From: JBBRCE01 sp038205115
Lineage (GTDB): Bacteria > Planctomycetota > Planctomycetia > Pirellulales > JBBRCE01
Direction of reading: 5' to 3'
DNA length: 64,000 nt
NCBI GenBank assembly: GCA_038205115.1
Contig: JBBRCE010000002.1
Coordinates: 123,870-187,869, forward strand
The notes below the pieces were generated by a model. It saw only the letters and a program-made list of their open reading frames with translations, did no database searches and was not told the origin of the DNA. This document shows positions 1-8,701 of the stretch, piece by piece (the first letter of the stretch is position 1; each line of letters opens with the position of its first letter). A program made the position numbers and the translations under genes.

Positions 1-156
1 GAGCAACTTGAGTTCGTCCGTCAGCGGATTATTCGGCTTGGAGCGCACACTCACGTAACTGGTGGTCGAACATCCCAGCGCAACCAGCGGCAGCATCAGC
101 GCGGCAACTTGCCACGTGCGGTGAATCGCTCGAAGTTGATGGATGCGGCCAGCCAT
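1..156 (-). CDS. N-terminus of a putative lipoprotein (partial, runs off window start)
   Basis: Reading the minus strand from an ATG at 156 gives 52 open codons to the window edge. The product starts with a basic stretch (MAGRIHQLRAIHR), followed by a hydrophobic segment ending VALGC. This resembles a type II signal peptide with Cys29 as the lipidation site, although Ala at -3 is not the commonest lipobox residue. The mature part begins with a Ser/Thr-rich spacer and continues towards NPLTDELKLL. The rest lies outside the window, so no function can be given. The gene is divergent from ilvA, with about 390 bases between the two starts. Other frames here are also open, but only this one gives a sensible export signal. 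Confidence 0.55.
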   Translation of the reverse strand, partial: MAGRIHQLRAIHRTWQVAALMLPLVALGCSTTSYVSVRSKPNNPLTDELKLL

Positions 157-548
157 GTTCTGCCAGGCGAAATGGTACGACACTGTTGTGCCAACGGACT
201 AAGCAACGCCCATCGCGCGCGGGGCTGCGCAAAAACGGGCCGCGTACAATACAACGTCGCACGTCAGCTCACAATGCCGATTGCATCCGCTAGCAGCGCG
301 AATGGGCACGCTGCGCCCAATCCAACTGCTGGCGTCCCCGCAGGCAAAATGCGAATCGCGCGATGGAAAAACGGCAATTCCGGATCACATTCAGGCGAGA
401 ATCGATTATTTTAGAGGCCAATACGCCACGGGCCGGACGCGGCGAGCTGCCGAGTTGCCGAAATGTGCTGGCAACGGTGGCCATCGCGAAACTCGCGTCG
501 GTGGATCGCCCGTCGAGAATATGAACATTTTGAGAAAGACGTTTCCCA
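157..548. other. Divergent intergenic region between the lipoprotein gene and ilvA
   Basis: About 390 bases separate two divergently read starts, so promoters for both must lie here or upstream. Short open frames exist in several phases but none has a credible ribosome-binding site or protein-like composition. I see no clear hairpin, leader-peptide attenuator or T-box-like structure that would suggest amino-acid control of ilvA. Confidence 0.4.
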
Positions 549-2129
549 ATGCCGAATGCTGAATCCGCAAATTCCGCCAGCGGCGAGGCGCAGCGTTCGG
601 ACGCCGCCCCGCAACTCTCGCTCGCGGACTACCTGCAAAAGATTTTGACGGCGAGGGTTTACGACGTGGCGGTCGAATCGCCGCTCGAACTGGCGAAAAA
701 TCTCTCGCAGCGGCTGGGCAATCAGGTCTGGCTGAAGCGTGAGGACATGCAGAGCGTGTTCAGCTTCAAATTGCGCGGCGCCTACAATAAGATGGCGCGG
801 CTCGCGCCCGAACAATTGCAGCGCGGAGTGATCTGCGCGTCGGCCGGTAATCACGCCCAAGGCGTGGCGCTGAGCGCCAGTCGGTTGGGCAGCCGGGCGG
901 TGATTGTGATGCCGATCACCACGCCGCAACTGAAAATCGACGCCGTGGTGGCGCTCAACGCGGAAATCATTTTGCATGGCGAAAGCTACTTCGACGCGTA
1001 TCAACACGCCGTGCAGTTGGGCGAAGCCCGCGGTTATACCTTTGTGCATCCGTTTGACGATCCCGACGTGATCGCTGGCCAAGGCACGGTGGGCATGGAG
1101 ATTTTGCGGCAGCATCAACATCCCATTCACGCGGTGTTTGTGGCCATTGGCGGCGGCGGATTGATTTCGGGCGTGGCGGCGTACATCAAAGCCGTGCGGC
1201 CAGAAATCAAAGTGATTGGCGTGCAAACGGCCGATTCCGACGCCATGCTGCAATCGGTGCGGGCTGGCCGACGCGTCGAACTGCAAGACGTTGGTCTGTT
1301 TTCCGATGGCACGGCGGTACGCTGCGTGGGCGAAGAAACATTCCGGCTCACTAGCCAACTGGTGGATGATTTTGTGGTGGTCGATACCGATGCGGTCTGT
1401 GCGGCCATCAAAGACGTGTTCGAAGACACGCGCGGCATTCTCGAACCGGCCGGCGCGCTGGGAGTCGCGGCGCTCAAGCAGTACGCCGCGCGCCACAATC
1501 TGCGCAATCAAACGCTGGTGGCCATCAACTGCGGTGCCAACATGAATTTCGATCGATTGCGGTTCGTGGCCGAGCGGGCCGAGGTGGGCGAAGAACGCGA
1601 GGCGCTGCTGGCGGTGACCATACCCGAGCAGCGCGGAAGTTTTCGGCGCTTGTGCGAACTGATTGGCCCACGCAGCGTCACCGAATTCAACTACCGCATT
1701 TCCGATCAGCAGCAGGCGCACGTGTTTGTCGGCTTGGCGGTCAGTAGTCGCGAGGAGGCGGCCGAAATCGCCATGCGATTAGGCCAACACGGTTTTGCCG
1801 CCATCGATCTGACGGGCGATGAGTTGTCGAAAGAACACGTACGCTACATGGTTGGCGGGCGCACGCGATTGGCGGAGGACGAGCGACTGTATCGCTTCGA
1901 TTTTCCGGAGCGGCGCGGTGCGCTGCTACGCTTTCTCTCCAGCATGCATCCCAACTGGAATATCAGCCTGTTTCATTACCGCAATCAAGGCGCGGACTAC
2001 GGCCGGATTCTGGTGGGCATTCAAGTACCTGGCGACGAGGCCGACGCGTTTCAGGCGTTTATCGCGGGGCTGCAGTATCCGTGCGTGGATGAAACCAACA
2101 ACCCGGTTTACCGATTGTTTTTGCGATAG
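549..2129 (+). CDS. ilvA: Threonine dehydratase (threonine ammonia-lyase), biosynthetic
   Basis: Converts L-threonine to 2-oxobutanoate and ammonia using pyridoxal phosphate, the first committed step to isoleucine, in the cytosol. The 526-residue product has the length of the allosteric biosynthetic enzyme, not the short catabolic form. The fold-type II catalytic domain covers about residues 30-350. Lys74 in FSFKLRGAYNKM is the expected Schiff-base lysine, and the glycine-rich phosphate loop AIGGGGLISG lies near residue 205. Two ACT-like regulatory segments follow, starting near EQRGSFRRLCELIG and RFDFPERRGALLRFL, as in isoleucine/valine-regulated IlvA. Start taken at the ATG at 549; the first 25 residues are weakly conserved in type. 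No other isoleucine genes are adjacent. Confidence 0.93.
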   Translation: MPNAESANSASGEAQRSDAAPQLSLADYLQKILTARVYDVAVESPLELAKNLSQRLGNQVWLKREDMQSVFSFKLRGAYNKMARLAPEQLQRGVICASAGNHAQGVALSASRLGSRAVIVMPITTPQLKIDAVVALNAEIILHGESYFDAYQHAVQLGEARGYTFVHPFDDPDVIAGQGTVGMEILRQHQHPIHAVFVAIGGGGLISGVAAYIKAVRPEIKVIGVQTADSDAMLQSVRAGRRVELQDVGLFSDGTAVRCVGEETFRLTSQLVDDFVVVDTDAVCAAIKDVFEDTRGILEPAGALGVAALKQYAARHNLRNQTLVAINCGANMNFDRLRFVAERAEVGEEREALLAVTIPEQRGSFRRLCELIGPRSVTEFNYRISDQQQAHVFVGLAVSSREEAAEIAMRLGQHGFAAIDLTGDELSKEHVRYMVGGRTRLAEDERLYRFDFPERRGALLRFLSSMHPNWNISLFHYRNQGADYGRILVGIQVPGDEADAFQAFIAGLQYPCVDETNNPVYRLFLR

Positions 2130-2186
2130 CCGGACCGCTGTCCGGCAACGCCTCCATTAACCGTTTCGCCGCCTAGGCCGCCGCTC

Positions 2187-3365
2187 ATGCTGATCCGCGC
2201 CCGCCGTTACGACAACGCTCAACCGTGCGAACTGGAAATTTGCGATGATCGCCTTGCGGCTGTGCGGAAAATCGGTGACGCAGCGGAGAATGTTCATCTG
2301 CCGTATGTAGCGCCGGCGTTTTTCGATCTTCAAATCAACGGTTATGGCGGGCAGGAATTCAGTTCGCCGACGCTGACTGTCGCAGACGTTGTGGAGATTG
2401 TGGCCGCGATCAATCGGTTTGGCGTGAGCCGCATGCTGCCCACCGTGACCACAGGCTCGTTTGCGGTGTTGGAGCATTCGCTGTGCGTGATTGCCGCGGC
2501 GCGCAGGGCCGAATCGGTTTTATCGCGAAGCATTCCGGGCATTCATCTGGAAGGTCCGTATCTCTCACCCCAAGACGGCCCGCGCGGCGCGCATCCGCTG
2601 GAGCATTGTCGCGCGCCAGATTGGCAAGAATTCGATCGACTCCAGACGGCCGCCGCCGGTTTGATTAAGCTGGTGACGTTGTCGCCGGAATACTCCTCGG
2701 CACCGGAGTTCATTCGTCGCGCGGTCGCGAGCGGCGTGACCGTTGCCATCGGTCACACGGCAGCCAGCGGAGAGCAAATCCGCGCCGCGATTGCCGCCGG
2801 CGCCACGCTCAGCACGCACCTGGGCAACGGCGCGCATCGCCTGCTGCCGCGACATCCGAATTACATTTGGGATCAGTTGGGCGAAGATCGGTTACAGGCT
2901 TCGCTGATTGCCGACGGCCATCATTTGCCGCCAGAAGTGTTGCGGGCAATGGTCAGAGCGAAAACGCCAGAGCGGTGCATTTTGGTCAGCGATCTATCTG
3001 GCCTGGCCGGCTTACCGACGGGCGTGCATCGCGGCCAGTTGTGCGACGTTGAAGTCTGCGCCGACGGCCGCTTGCTGCTGGCTGGGCAAGATCCCAATGC
3101 ACCCGTCAAACTGTTGGCCGGCGCTTCGCGACCGATTGGTGACGGCGTGGGCAATGTCGCGCGTTGGTGCGGATTGGATTTGCAGGCTGCGGTCGCAATG
3201 GCCACGCGGCATCCGGCGCAACTGCTGGGGCTGCCTGCGAACGAACTCTGCGTGGGCGATCCAGCCGACTTCGTGCTGTTCGATTTCGATCCGCATGCGG
3301 CGGCGGGCGCAGCGGCGTTAAATGTTCGCGGCACAATCATCGCTGGCCAGATGCACAACGTTTGA
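2187..3365 (+). CDS. nagA: N-acetylglucosamine-6-phosphate deacetylase
   Basis: Hydrolyses GlcNAc-6-phosphate to glucosamine-6-phosphate and acetate, linking peptidoglycan or chitin sugar recycling to glycolysis and cell-wall synthesis. The 392-residue product belongs to the amidohydrolase superfamily. Visible NagA signatures are GIHLEGPYLSP (metal-binding Glu) near residue 115, IGHTAAS with a metal-ligand His, STHLGNGAHR with a second His, SLIADGHHLP, and the catalytic-Asp region ILVSDLSGLAGLP. Length is typical (380-400). It follows ilvA after 57 bases on the same strand without evident functional link, and ends 16 bases before the convergent flhB. No nagB or phosphotransferase gene is nearby. 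Confidence 0.9.
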   Translation: MLIRARRYDNAQPCELEICDDRLAAVRKIGDAAENVHLPYVAPAFFDLQINGYGGQEFSSPTLTVADVVEIVAAINRFGVSRMLPTVTTGSFAVLEHSLCVIAAARRAESVLSRSIPGIHLEGPYLSPQDGPRGAHPLEHCRAPDWQEFDRLQTAAAGLIKLVTLSPEYSSAPEFIRRAVASGVTVAIGHTAASGEQIRAAIAAGATLSTHLGNGAHRLLPRHPNYIWDQLGEDRLQASLIADGHHLPPEVLRAMVRAKTPERCILVSDLSGLAGLPTGVHRGQLCDVEVCADGRLLLAGQDPNAPVKLLAGASRPIGDGVGNVARWCGLDLQAAVAMATRHPAQLLGLPANELCVGDPADFVLFDFDPHAAAGAAALNVRGTIIAGQMHNV

Positions 3366-3367
3366 CG

Positions 3368-3380
3368 CGAGCGACGCTCG
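3368..3380. terminator. Short palindrome between convergent nagA and flhB
   Basis: The 16-base gap between the two convergent stops is almost filled by a 13-base palindrome, CGAGCG-A-CGCTCG. It could act as a compact bidirectional terminator, but no T-tract follows on either strand, so this is only suggestive. Confidence 0.3.
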
Positions 3381-3381
3381 A

Positions 3382-4464
3382 TCAGGCGGATTCGCGCTTG
3401 CCGGGGATCGGCTTGCCTTTGAGTTGATAAACGTAGGCTAGCACTTCCGCCACTGCGCCGTAAATACGATCGGGGATCGGGTGTTTGACGTCTACTTCTT
3501 TGTAGAGCAGTTGGGCCAGTGGCTTGCGCTCGACGATCGGCACGCCGTTTTCAAGCGCCAACCGGCGAATGCGTTGCGCCACCACGCCGGCGCCTTTGGC
3601 AATGACGATCGGCGCGCGCATGGTGTCCATGTCGTATTGAATCGCTACAGCGAGTTCCGTCGGATTGGTGACCACCACGTCGGCTTTGGGCACGGTGCTG
3701 TTCAAGCGATTCAAAACGAGCTGGCGTTGCGCCGCTCGGCGGCGGGCAATGATCTGCGGGTCGCCTTGCAATTCCTTCATTTCTTCGCGAACTTCCTGGT
3801 TGGTCATTCGCAAGTCTTTTTCGTGCTTCCAGCGCTGGAACAGATAATCGAGCAGTGACAGAATCAGTAGTGCGATGCCAATCTTCAAGCAGGTCCAGAG
3901 CGTGATGTCGCTGATGAAGGTGGCCAACTGCGGAAGTTCGAGCGACGACGCGGCGACAATGTCTTTGTGCCGGCCCCACAAGCTCCAAACCGCGACCAGC
4001 GAGACGATCAGAATCTTGATCGAACCGAATCCAAGCCGCACGACGTTCGACAACGAGAACAGCCGCCCAAAGCCGCTGAGTGGGCTGACGCGGCTCCAGT
4101 CGAACGAGAGTTTTTCCGGCAGCCACAAAAAACCTGTTTGTCCCATATGCGCGGCCACCGCGGCCAGCACCAGTAAGCCCAGCATCGGCAGGACCACGTG
4201 ACCGAGTTCCATCAATACGCCGTTGATGTGTTCGGAGATAAAAGCGCCGTCGGCGGTCAGCCACGCCTGGTCGAATTGGTGGCGGGTGTAGGTGGCAAAA
4301 AAGTTAGCGGTTTCCGAGCTCCAGTACAATAAGATCGAAATACCAACGACCAGAATCACCGCCTGGGCCAGATCCTGGCTTTGCACCACTTGGCCCTGCT
4401 CGCGGGCTTGTTGGCGGCGATGGGGCGTGGCGTCCTGTGTCTTGTCGCCGTTTTCTTCATCCAT
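3382..4464 (-). CDS. flhB: Flagellar type III export apparatus switch protein FlhB
   Basis: FlhB is the inner-membrane export-gate protein that switches substrate specificity from hook/rod to filament proteins. The 360-residue product begins with the typical charged segment (ATPHRRQQAREQGQV), has four hydrophobic segments between about residues 33 and 210, then a cytoplasmic domain. The auto-cleavage site usually reads NPTH; here residues 267-270 read NPTE, so Asn and Pro are kept but His is replaced. The rest of the domain (VIAKGAGVVAQRIRRLA, VERKPLAQLLY) is well preserved. It is the last gene of the flagellar block, 6 bases after fliR. flhA, which often follows, is not in the window. Confidence 0.95.
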   Translation of the reverse strand: MDEENGDKTQDATPHRRQQAREQGQVVQSQDLAQAVILVVGISILLYWSSETANFFATYTRHQFDQAWLTADGAFISEHINGVLMELGHVVLPMLGLLVLAAVAAHMGQTGFLWLPEKLSFDWSRVSPLSGFGRLFSLSNVVRLGFGSIKILIVSLVAVWSLWGRHKDIVAASSLELPQLATFISDITLWTCLKIGIALLILSLLDYLFQRWKHEKDLRMTNQEVREEMKELQGDPQIIARRRAAQRQLVLNRLNSTVPKADVVVTNPTELAVAIQYDMDTMRAPIVIAKGAGVVAQRIRRLALENGVPIVERKPLAQLLYKEVDVKHPIPDRIYGAVAEVLAYVYQLKGKPIPGKRESA

Positions 4465-4470
4465 GATCGG

Positions 4471-5259
4471 CTATCCGTCGGTCATGGGTTTTAAGGCGCT
4501 CATCACTGCTTCGAGCATGGGATCGATTTGATTCTGAAACAGCCAGGTGATGGCGGCCAGCGACAGCGACAGCGCGCCAAAGGTGACCAAACTGTTGAGG
4601 CCAAAACCGAGCGCCAAGACGTTCAGTTGCGGTAGCGCGCGGCCGATTAATCCTAGCATCAACGTGGCCAGCAGCAGAGCCACGATGCCTGGTGCGGCGG
4701 CGCGGATGCCGAGCACAAAGCTTTCGGTGGTCAGCGTGACAATGCAGTGGACCAGCGAATCGGCCCAGGGCGCGCGGCCCGGCGGCAACGTGGCGAACGA
4801 ACTCATCAACGCATCGAGCAACTTGCGATGCCCACCGATGATCACAAACGCGGCCAGCGTGACCAGGTACAACAAGTGCGAAAAGACTGGCACTTCGGAA
4901 TCGAAGCTAGGATTGAAAACGTCGGCCAGCGAGATGCCGCTCAATTGGCTGATGACTTGCCCAGCGACCTGCACGCCGCCCAACAGCAGCATCAACCCGA
5001 GACCGAGCACCAGGCCCACCAGCGAATCGTTGATGATCAGCAGCGCATAATCGATGAGATTGTGCGGCGCTTCGATCGCAGCGGACAGTTGCGAAGGCGT
5101 GACCAGCAGCGACAGCGCCACGGCCAGAAACGCGCGGACTTGCATCGGCAAGTCGGGGCCGCCAAACACGGGCGTGACGGCGATCATCGTGCCTAACCGC
5201 GCCAGCACCAGCGTGAACACCAGCAGCGAATGCAGATAGAGGATTTCGAAAAGTTGCAT
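4471..5259 (-). CDS. fliR: Flagellar biosynthesis protein FliR
   Basis: FliR is an integral membrane component of the FliPQR export-gate core of the flagellar type III secretion system. The 262-residue product is almost wholly hydrophobic, with about six membrane segments, and contains typical FliR patches (FTLVLARLGTMIAVTPVFGG near the N-terminus; GVQVAGQVISQLSGISLADVF around residue 110; PQLNVLALGFGLNSLVTF near residue 215). Length matches the family (about 255-265). It lies 42 bases downstream of fliQ and 6 bases upstream of flhB, so it is almost certainly cotranscribed. Confidence 0.95.
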   Translation of the reverse strand: MQLFEILYLHSLLVFTLVLARLGTMIAVTPVFGGPDLPMQVRAFLAVALSLLVTPSQLSAAIEAPHNLIDYALLIINDSLVGLVLGLGLMLLLGGVQVAGQVISQLSGISLADVFNPSFDSEVPVFSHLLYLVTLAAFVIIGGHRKLLDALMSSFATLPPGRAPWADSLVHCIVTLTTESFVLGIRAAAPGIVALLLATLMLGLIGRALPQLNVLALGFGLNSLVTFGALSLSLAAITWLFQNQIDPMLEAVMSALKPMTDG

Positions 5260-5301
5260 CGTCGACCGGTAAATGGCGGCGCGAGAATGTCGCGCCGCGG
5301 G

Positions 5302-5568
5302 CTAAAGCGTGTCGGGGATATTCAAAATCAAATCACGCGTGTACTGAATGAGCTGTTGAAACAGCCACGGCATGGTGAAGCTCAGAACCAGCACCATCGC
5401 CAGCATCTTGGGCACAAAGGCTACGGTCTGCTCTTGAATTTGAGTCAGCGCTTGAAACAGGCCAATCAGCAGGCCGACGAGCATGCCGGAGATCAAAATG
5501 GGCGCGGCAATCACCGAGGCAATCAGAATTGCTTCGCGGCCTAAATCGACAGCGTCTTGTGCATCCAT
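5302..5568 (-). CDS. fliQ: Flagellar biosynthesis protein FliQ
   Basis: Small export-gate subunit of the FliPQR complex. The 88-residue product has the expected two membrane hairpin segments (about residues 13-38 and 50-72) joined by the family motif GLFQALTQIQEQT, and length is typical (about 89). Start is the ATG at 5568. The gene sits between fliP (89-base gap) and fliR (42-base gap). Confidence 0.95.
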   Translation of the reverse strand: MDAQDAVDLGREAILIASVIAAPILISGMLVGLLIGLFQALTQIQEQTVAFVPKMLAMVLVLSFTMPWLFQQLIQYTRDLILNIPDTL

Positions 5569-5657
5569 AATGAGTCTCGTGAGCGTCGGTCTGCGATCTG
5601 ATCAGCGATCAATGGACAATTGGAAGATTCTTCGTAGCGCGCGGCTGGTCGCGGCGG

Positions 5658-6464
5658 CTATGTAAACGGCTGAAAACTTTGCAGCAACATTTCGACCACC
5701 AGATGCCAACCATCGACCAACACGAACAGCAGCAGTTTGAACGGCAGCGAGATCAGCACCGGTGGCAGCATCATCATGCCCATCGAGATGGTCACGCTGG
5801 CCACCACAATGTCGAGAATCAAAAACGGCAGGTAAATCTGAAAGCCAATCAAGAATGCGGTTTTCAGTTCGCTGAGCATGTAGGCGGGCAGCAAGGCTTG
5901 TAGCGGCACGTCGTCGTAGGTTTTTGGTTCCGGCGTATCCTTAGGCAGATACTTGTAGAACAGCCAAATATCCTGGCCGTTGCCGGTGCGGTCGATCTGG
6001 TCGCACATGAATTTGCGGACCGGTTTGATGCTGCGCGTCCAGGCCTGATCGATGGTGATTTCGTGCCGCGTATAGGGCGCGATGCCGTCGTCGTAGCTGG
6101 CTTTCCAGACGGGCGTCATGATCAGCAGCGTGAGAAACATTGCGATGGACGTGATCACCTGGCTGGGTGGCAACTGCTGCGTGCCGAGCGCTTGGCGTAG
6201 TAAGCCCAGCACCACAACAATCCGCACGAAGCAGGTGGTCATCAGCAAAACGGCCGGTGCCATGCTGAGCACCGTCAGCAGCAACATGACTTGCAAGGCG
6301 GAACTCAAGCCGTCAGGGCTGGTCCATTGATCCGGCCCACCTAACACTTGGGGCGAAAGCGGAACCGTGATCGGCGTGTTGGTCGGCAATTGCGCGTGAG
6401 CCATCGACGACGACGCAAGGATCAGCAGCGCGGTTGCGATCAGCATACGGGGCTTATTAAACAT
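5658..6464 (-). CDS. fliP: Flagellar biosynthesis protein FliP
   Basis: FliP forms the pentameric core of the flagellar export gate. I chose the ATG at 6464, giving 268 residues with a cleavable signal peptide (MFNKPRMLIATALLILASSSMAHAQ region), as known for FliP. A longer in-frame start at 6566 would place an unlikely basic extension in front. Diagnostic stretches are SMAPAVLLMTTCFVRIVVVLG, LRQALGTQQLPPSQVI, FLTLLIMTPV and the C-terminal block SELKTAFLIGFQIYLPFLI...SVTISMGMMMLPPV. The start overlaps the end of fliO by 8 bases, pointing to translational coupling. Confidence 0.95.
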   Translation of the reverse strand: MFNKPRMLIATALLILASSSMAHAQLPTNTPITVPLSPQVLGGPDQWTSPDGLSSALQVMLLLTVLSMAPAVLLMTTCFVRIVVVLGLLRQALGTQQLPPSQVITSIAMFLTLLIMTPVWKASYDDGIAPYTRHEITIDQAWTRSIKPVRKFMCDQIDRTGNGQDIWLFYKYLPKDTPEPKTYDDVPLQALLPAYMLSELKTAFLIGFQIYLPFLILDIVVASVTISMGMMMLPPVLISLPFKLLLFVLVDGWHLVVEMLLQSFQPFT

Positions 6465-7326
6465 CGTGATCCTCGGTGGCCAAGGCTTCGTCAACGCGGG
6501 CGGCAATGTCGGCGGTGTTGCGATGCGAATCGCCCAAAAAGCCTTGCGTCTTGCGATCGCCGGCAAACTGCTGAAAGACCTGCTTGAATGCGGCGGTCGC
6601 GCTGGTGGACGACGATTGCACGCAGATGCCGGCCAGTCGATCGACTTCCACCGGATCGGTGATTTCGGTCAAGGTTTTGATATCGCCGGGCGAAATCGCC
6701 AGTAGCAGCAACTTGTTGCCGACGCGAACCAGATGCGCGTGCTGCTTACCGGCCAGCGGCGCGCGACCTAACACTTCCAGCGCTTCGCGCGGAAGGGTCC
6801 GCGGCGCGTTGGGCAGACCGCGGCGTAACATCCACATGCCGCCGCAGAAGATACCGATCACGGCGAACAAGCTGCCAAACGTGGTCCAAATTGACGGCAG
6901 GCCATTGATCTCGCGACCGTGCGTGACGCCGCCGGGCTTGGGCAGCGGCTTGGCTTCGCCGACGCGAGGTAACGCTGCGGCTTGCTTGGCGTCGACCGAA
7001 GAGTCTGGCCGAGCCGGTTCGATGGGCGCCGCGGCTTGCGGGCTGCGATTGGCGGCCGGCGCGTCGGCATTGGATCGGGAATCGCGATTGCTGCCGGCGA
7101 CCGGAACGCTGGTGTTGAAACTGGCTGGCTGCTCGGGCCACCGGGGCGCGGCAACGGGAGCTTGAATTGGCGGTGCGCTCGCCGCTGACGAGTCTATGTA
7201 GTCGGCGTGCGCTGCCGGAAATCGCAAGCCGGACGGTGCCGCGGCGCTGGGCGGAATCTGCGCGCTAGCGCTATTAGCGGCGAGCGCCGTAGCGACCAGC
7301 ACGATCCAGGCGATTGATGGGTGCAT
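6457..7326 (-). CDS. fliO: FliO-like flagellar biosynthesis protein
   Basis: FliO helps assemble the FliP ring. The ATG at 7326 gives 289 residues beginning with a signal peptide (MHPSIAWIVLVATALAANSASA), then a long low-complexity Ala/Pro/Ser-rich linker (about 25-155). One membrane segment follows (IWTTFGSLFAVIGIFCGGMW), then a short conserved cytoplasmic domain starting LPREALEVLGRAPL and including HLVRVGNKLLLLAISPG. That last domain is the FliO family hallmark. It is much longer than enteric FliO (about 120 residues) because of the N-terminal extension. It overlaps fliP by 8 bases. Confidence 0.85.
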   Translation of the reverse strand: MHPSIAWIVLVATALAANSASAQIPPSAAAPSGLRFPAAHADYIDSSAASAPPIQAPVAAPRWPEQPASFNTSVPVAGSNRDSRSNADAPAANRSPQAAAPIEPARPDSSVDAKQAAALPRVGEAKPLPKPGGVTHGREINGLPSIWTTFGSLFAVIGIFCGGMWMLRRGLPNAPRTLPREALEVLGRAPLAGKQHAHLVRVGNKLLLLAISPGDIKTLTEITDPVEVDRLAGICVQSSSTSATAAFKQVFQQFAGDRKTQGFLGDSHRNTADIAARVDEALATEDHDV

Positions 7327-7382
7327 CCTTGCACGCTCGAATAAAAAGGTCGATCGGTTGCCTGCTGGGCAACGTGAATGTT

Positions 7383-8036
7383 TTAGGCCGCGTTTTCGCC
7401 AGCGACCAGTTCCGCCACGCGGACACAAAAATTGTCGTTCAGAATCAACACTTCGCCGCGGGCAATCAGCCGGCCATTGACGTAAATATCGACCGGATCG
7501 CCAGCCAGCTTATCGAGCGGCACGACCGCCCCTTTGGCCAGCTTAAGCACATCTTCCAAGTACATGTTGGTACGGCCAAGCTCGATCCGCAGATCGAGTT
7601 CGACATCGCGAATCAGATCGAGCGTGGCCGCTTCCGACGACGGCGGCGCGCCGCTGAAATCGACCAATCGAAAGGGCGTGGCGCCGGGCAATAACTCGGC
7701 GGGCGTATTGATGGACGCCAGCGCGGCTTCGGCCTGTTGCAACAAAAAATCGACATCGCCGGAGGCAATGCCGCTGGCGGTTCGCGCGCCTGTCCGCGAA
7801 GGATCGGGGCGTTCGGTTTTGGTCGGAGTGGCGGCCGACTTGACGCCGCTGGTTGCCGCCTGCGCGGGTGTTCCGCCGGACGCGCCGGCGCCGCCGCGGA
7901 GCAGGGCTTCGATTTCGTCCTGGCGAAGCGCGGCGTTGTCGGCAGTTGGCGGAGGGGCGGCGGCAGGCTTGGAGCTGCTGCCGCGCATCAACGCTTCGAT
8001 CTCATCTTGACTGATCGGTTTCGATTCGTCTGCCAT
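7383..8036 (-). CDS. fliN: Flagellar motor switch protein FliN with two FliM-like N-terminal peptides
   Basis: FliN forms the lower C-ring of the rotor. The 217-residue product (ATG at 8036; an in-frame start at 8099 looks spurious) ends in a single SpoA/FliN domain, about residues 130-210, with DVELDLRIELGRTNMYLEDVLKL, GAVVPLDKLAGDPVDIYVNG and GEVLILNDNFCVRV. The N-terminus carries two copies of a short motif, SQDEIEALMRG (9-19) and RQDEIEALLRG (38-48), separated by an Ala/Pro linker. These look like the LSQxEIDALL peptide that heads FliM and FliY and binds phosphorylated CheY. No fliM is present upstream, where fliL follows after 65 bases. A FliY-like role is possible, but no CheC-like phosphatase domain is visible. 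Confidence 0.92.
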   Translation of the reverse strand: MADESKPISQDEIEALMRGSSSKPAAAPPPTADNAALRQDEIEALLRGGAGASGGTPAQAATSGVKSAATPTKTERPDPSRTGARTASGIASGDVDFLLQQAEAALASINTPAELLPGATPFRLVDFSGAPPSSEAATLDLIRDVELDLRIELGRTNMYLEDVLKLAKGAVVPLDKLAGDPVDIYVNGRLIARGEVLILNDNFCVRVAELVAGENAA

Positions 8037-8101
8037 CGGAATCCATTCCTGCGACGACGGGCCGCTGTTGCGAACGACGTGTTCGAAACAGCTTTGCAAA
8101 T

Positions 8102-8701
8102 TTACTGCTCGACCACGGCAAAGTCGCTGAAGATCACTTCCTTGAGCAGCGGCTCGCCGAGGAGCGAGTTAGTTTTCGCCAAAATCTGTCTTTTAATCAA
8201 TCCCAACCCGGGATCGGACAAGTCGCCCATCTCCGCATTGCGGATAATGACGATGACTTGTTCGCGGAAACGGTGCTTGCATCGTTTGAGCTGTTTGCCG
8301 AATTTGGTGTTATCCGGCTCCTCGCCGCCCTTCTTCTCGCCCTCTTTCTTTTCGGGCTCTTCCTTCTTCGCGCCTTTGGCTTCGATTTCTTCATGCTCGA
8401 CGGCCACCGTGCCGTAAAGATGGAAGTCGATGACCAGCGTGGTGTTGGAGTTGGGGTTGAAAGTGGTCAAGTTGAATTGGCCGAGATCGACTTCGCGGGC
8501 TTCGCTGGATTTGCCATGGTCTTCGCCATTTTCAGCAGATTTTGCGGTTTTGTCTTGGGCCTTCTTGCTATCGGCCTGCGCGCCACCAGGCAAGAACATG
8601 AAGGCCAGCGCGCACTGCACGGCGATGACGATGCCGACGATGGCGAAGATTTTGACTTTGGATTTTTTGCCGGCAGGTGCGGCGGCGTGGGCATCAGACA
8701 T
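8102..8701 (-). CDS. fliL: Flagellar basal body-associated protein FliL
   Basis: FliL is a single-pass inner-membrane protein that surrounds stator units and supports torque. The ATG at 8701 gives 199 residues: a Lys-rich cytoplasmic tail, one membrane segment (IFAIVGIVIAVQCALAFMFL), a charged linker, and a periplasmic domain interrupted by a Lys/Glu-rich insert (about residues 110-130). The C-terminus, LLGEPLLKEVIFSDFAVVEQ, is the family signature. It lies 182 bases after motB and 65 before fliN. Confidence 0.88.
   Translation of the reverse strand: MSDAHAAAPAGKKSKVKIFAIVGIVIAVQCALAFMFLPGGAQADSKKAQDKTAKSAENGEDHGKSSEAREVDLGQFNLTTFNPNSNTTLVIDFHLYGTVAVEHEEIEAKGAKKEEPEKKEGEKKGGEEPDNTKFGKQLKRCKHRFREQVIVIIRNAEMGDLSDPGLGLIKRQILAKTNSLLGEPLLKEVIFSDFAVVEQ

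Noticed and set aside
411..1721. Long minus-strand open frame (436 codons) over ilvA
   Set aside because: It is antisense to a clear IlvA with intact motifs. The composition (His/Arg/Gln-rich) is that of a complement of a GC-rich gene.
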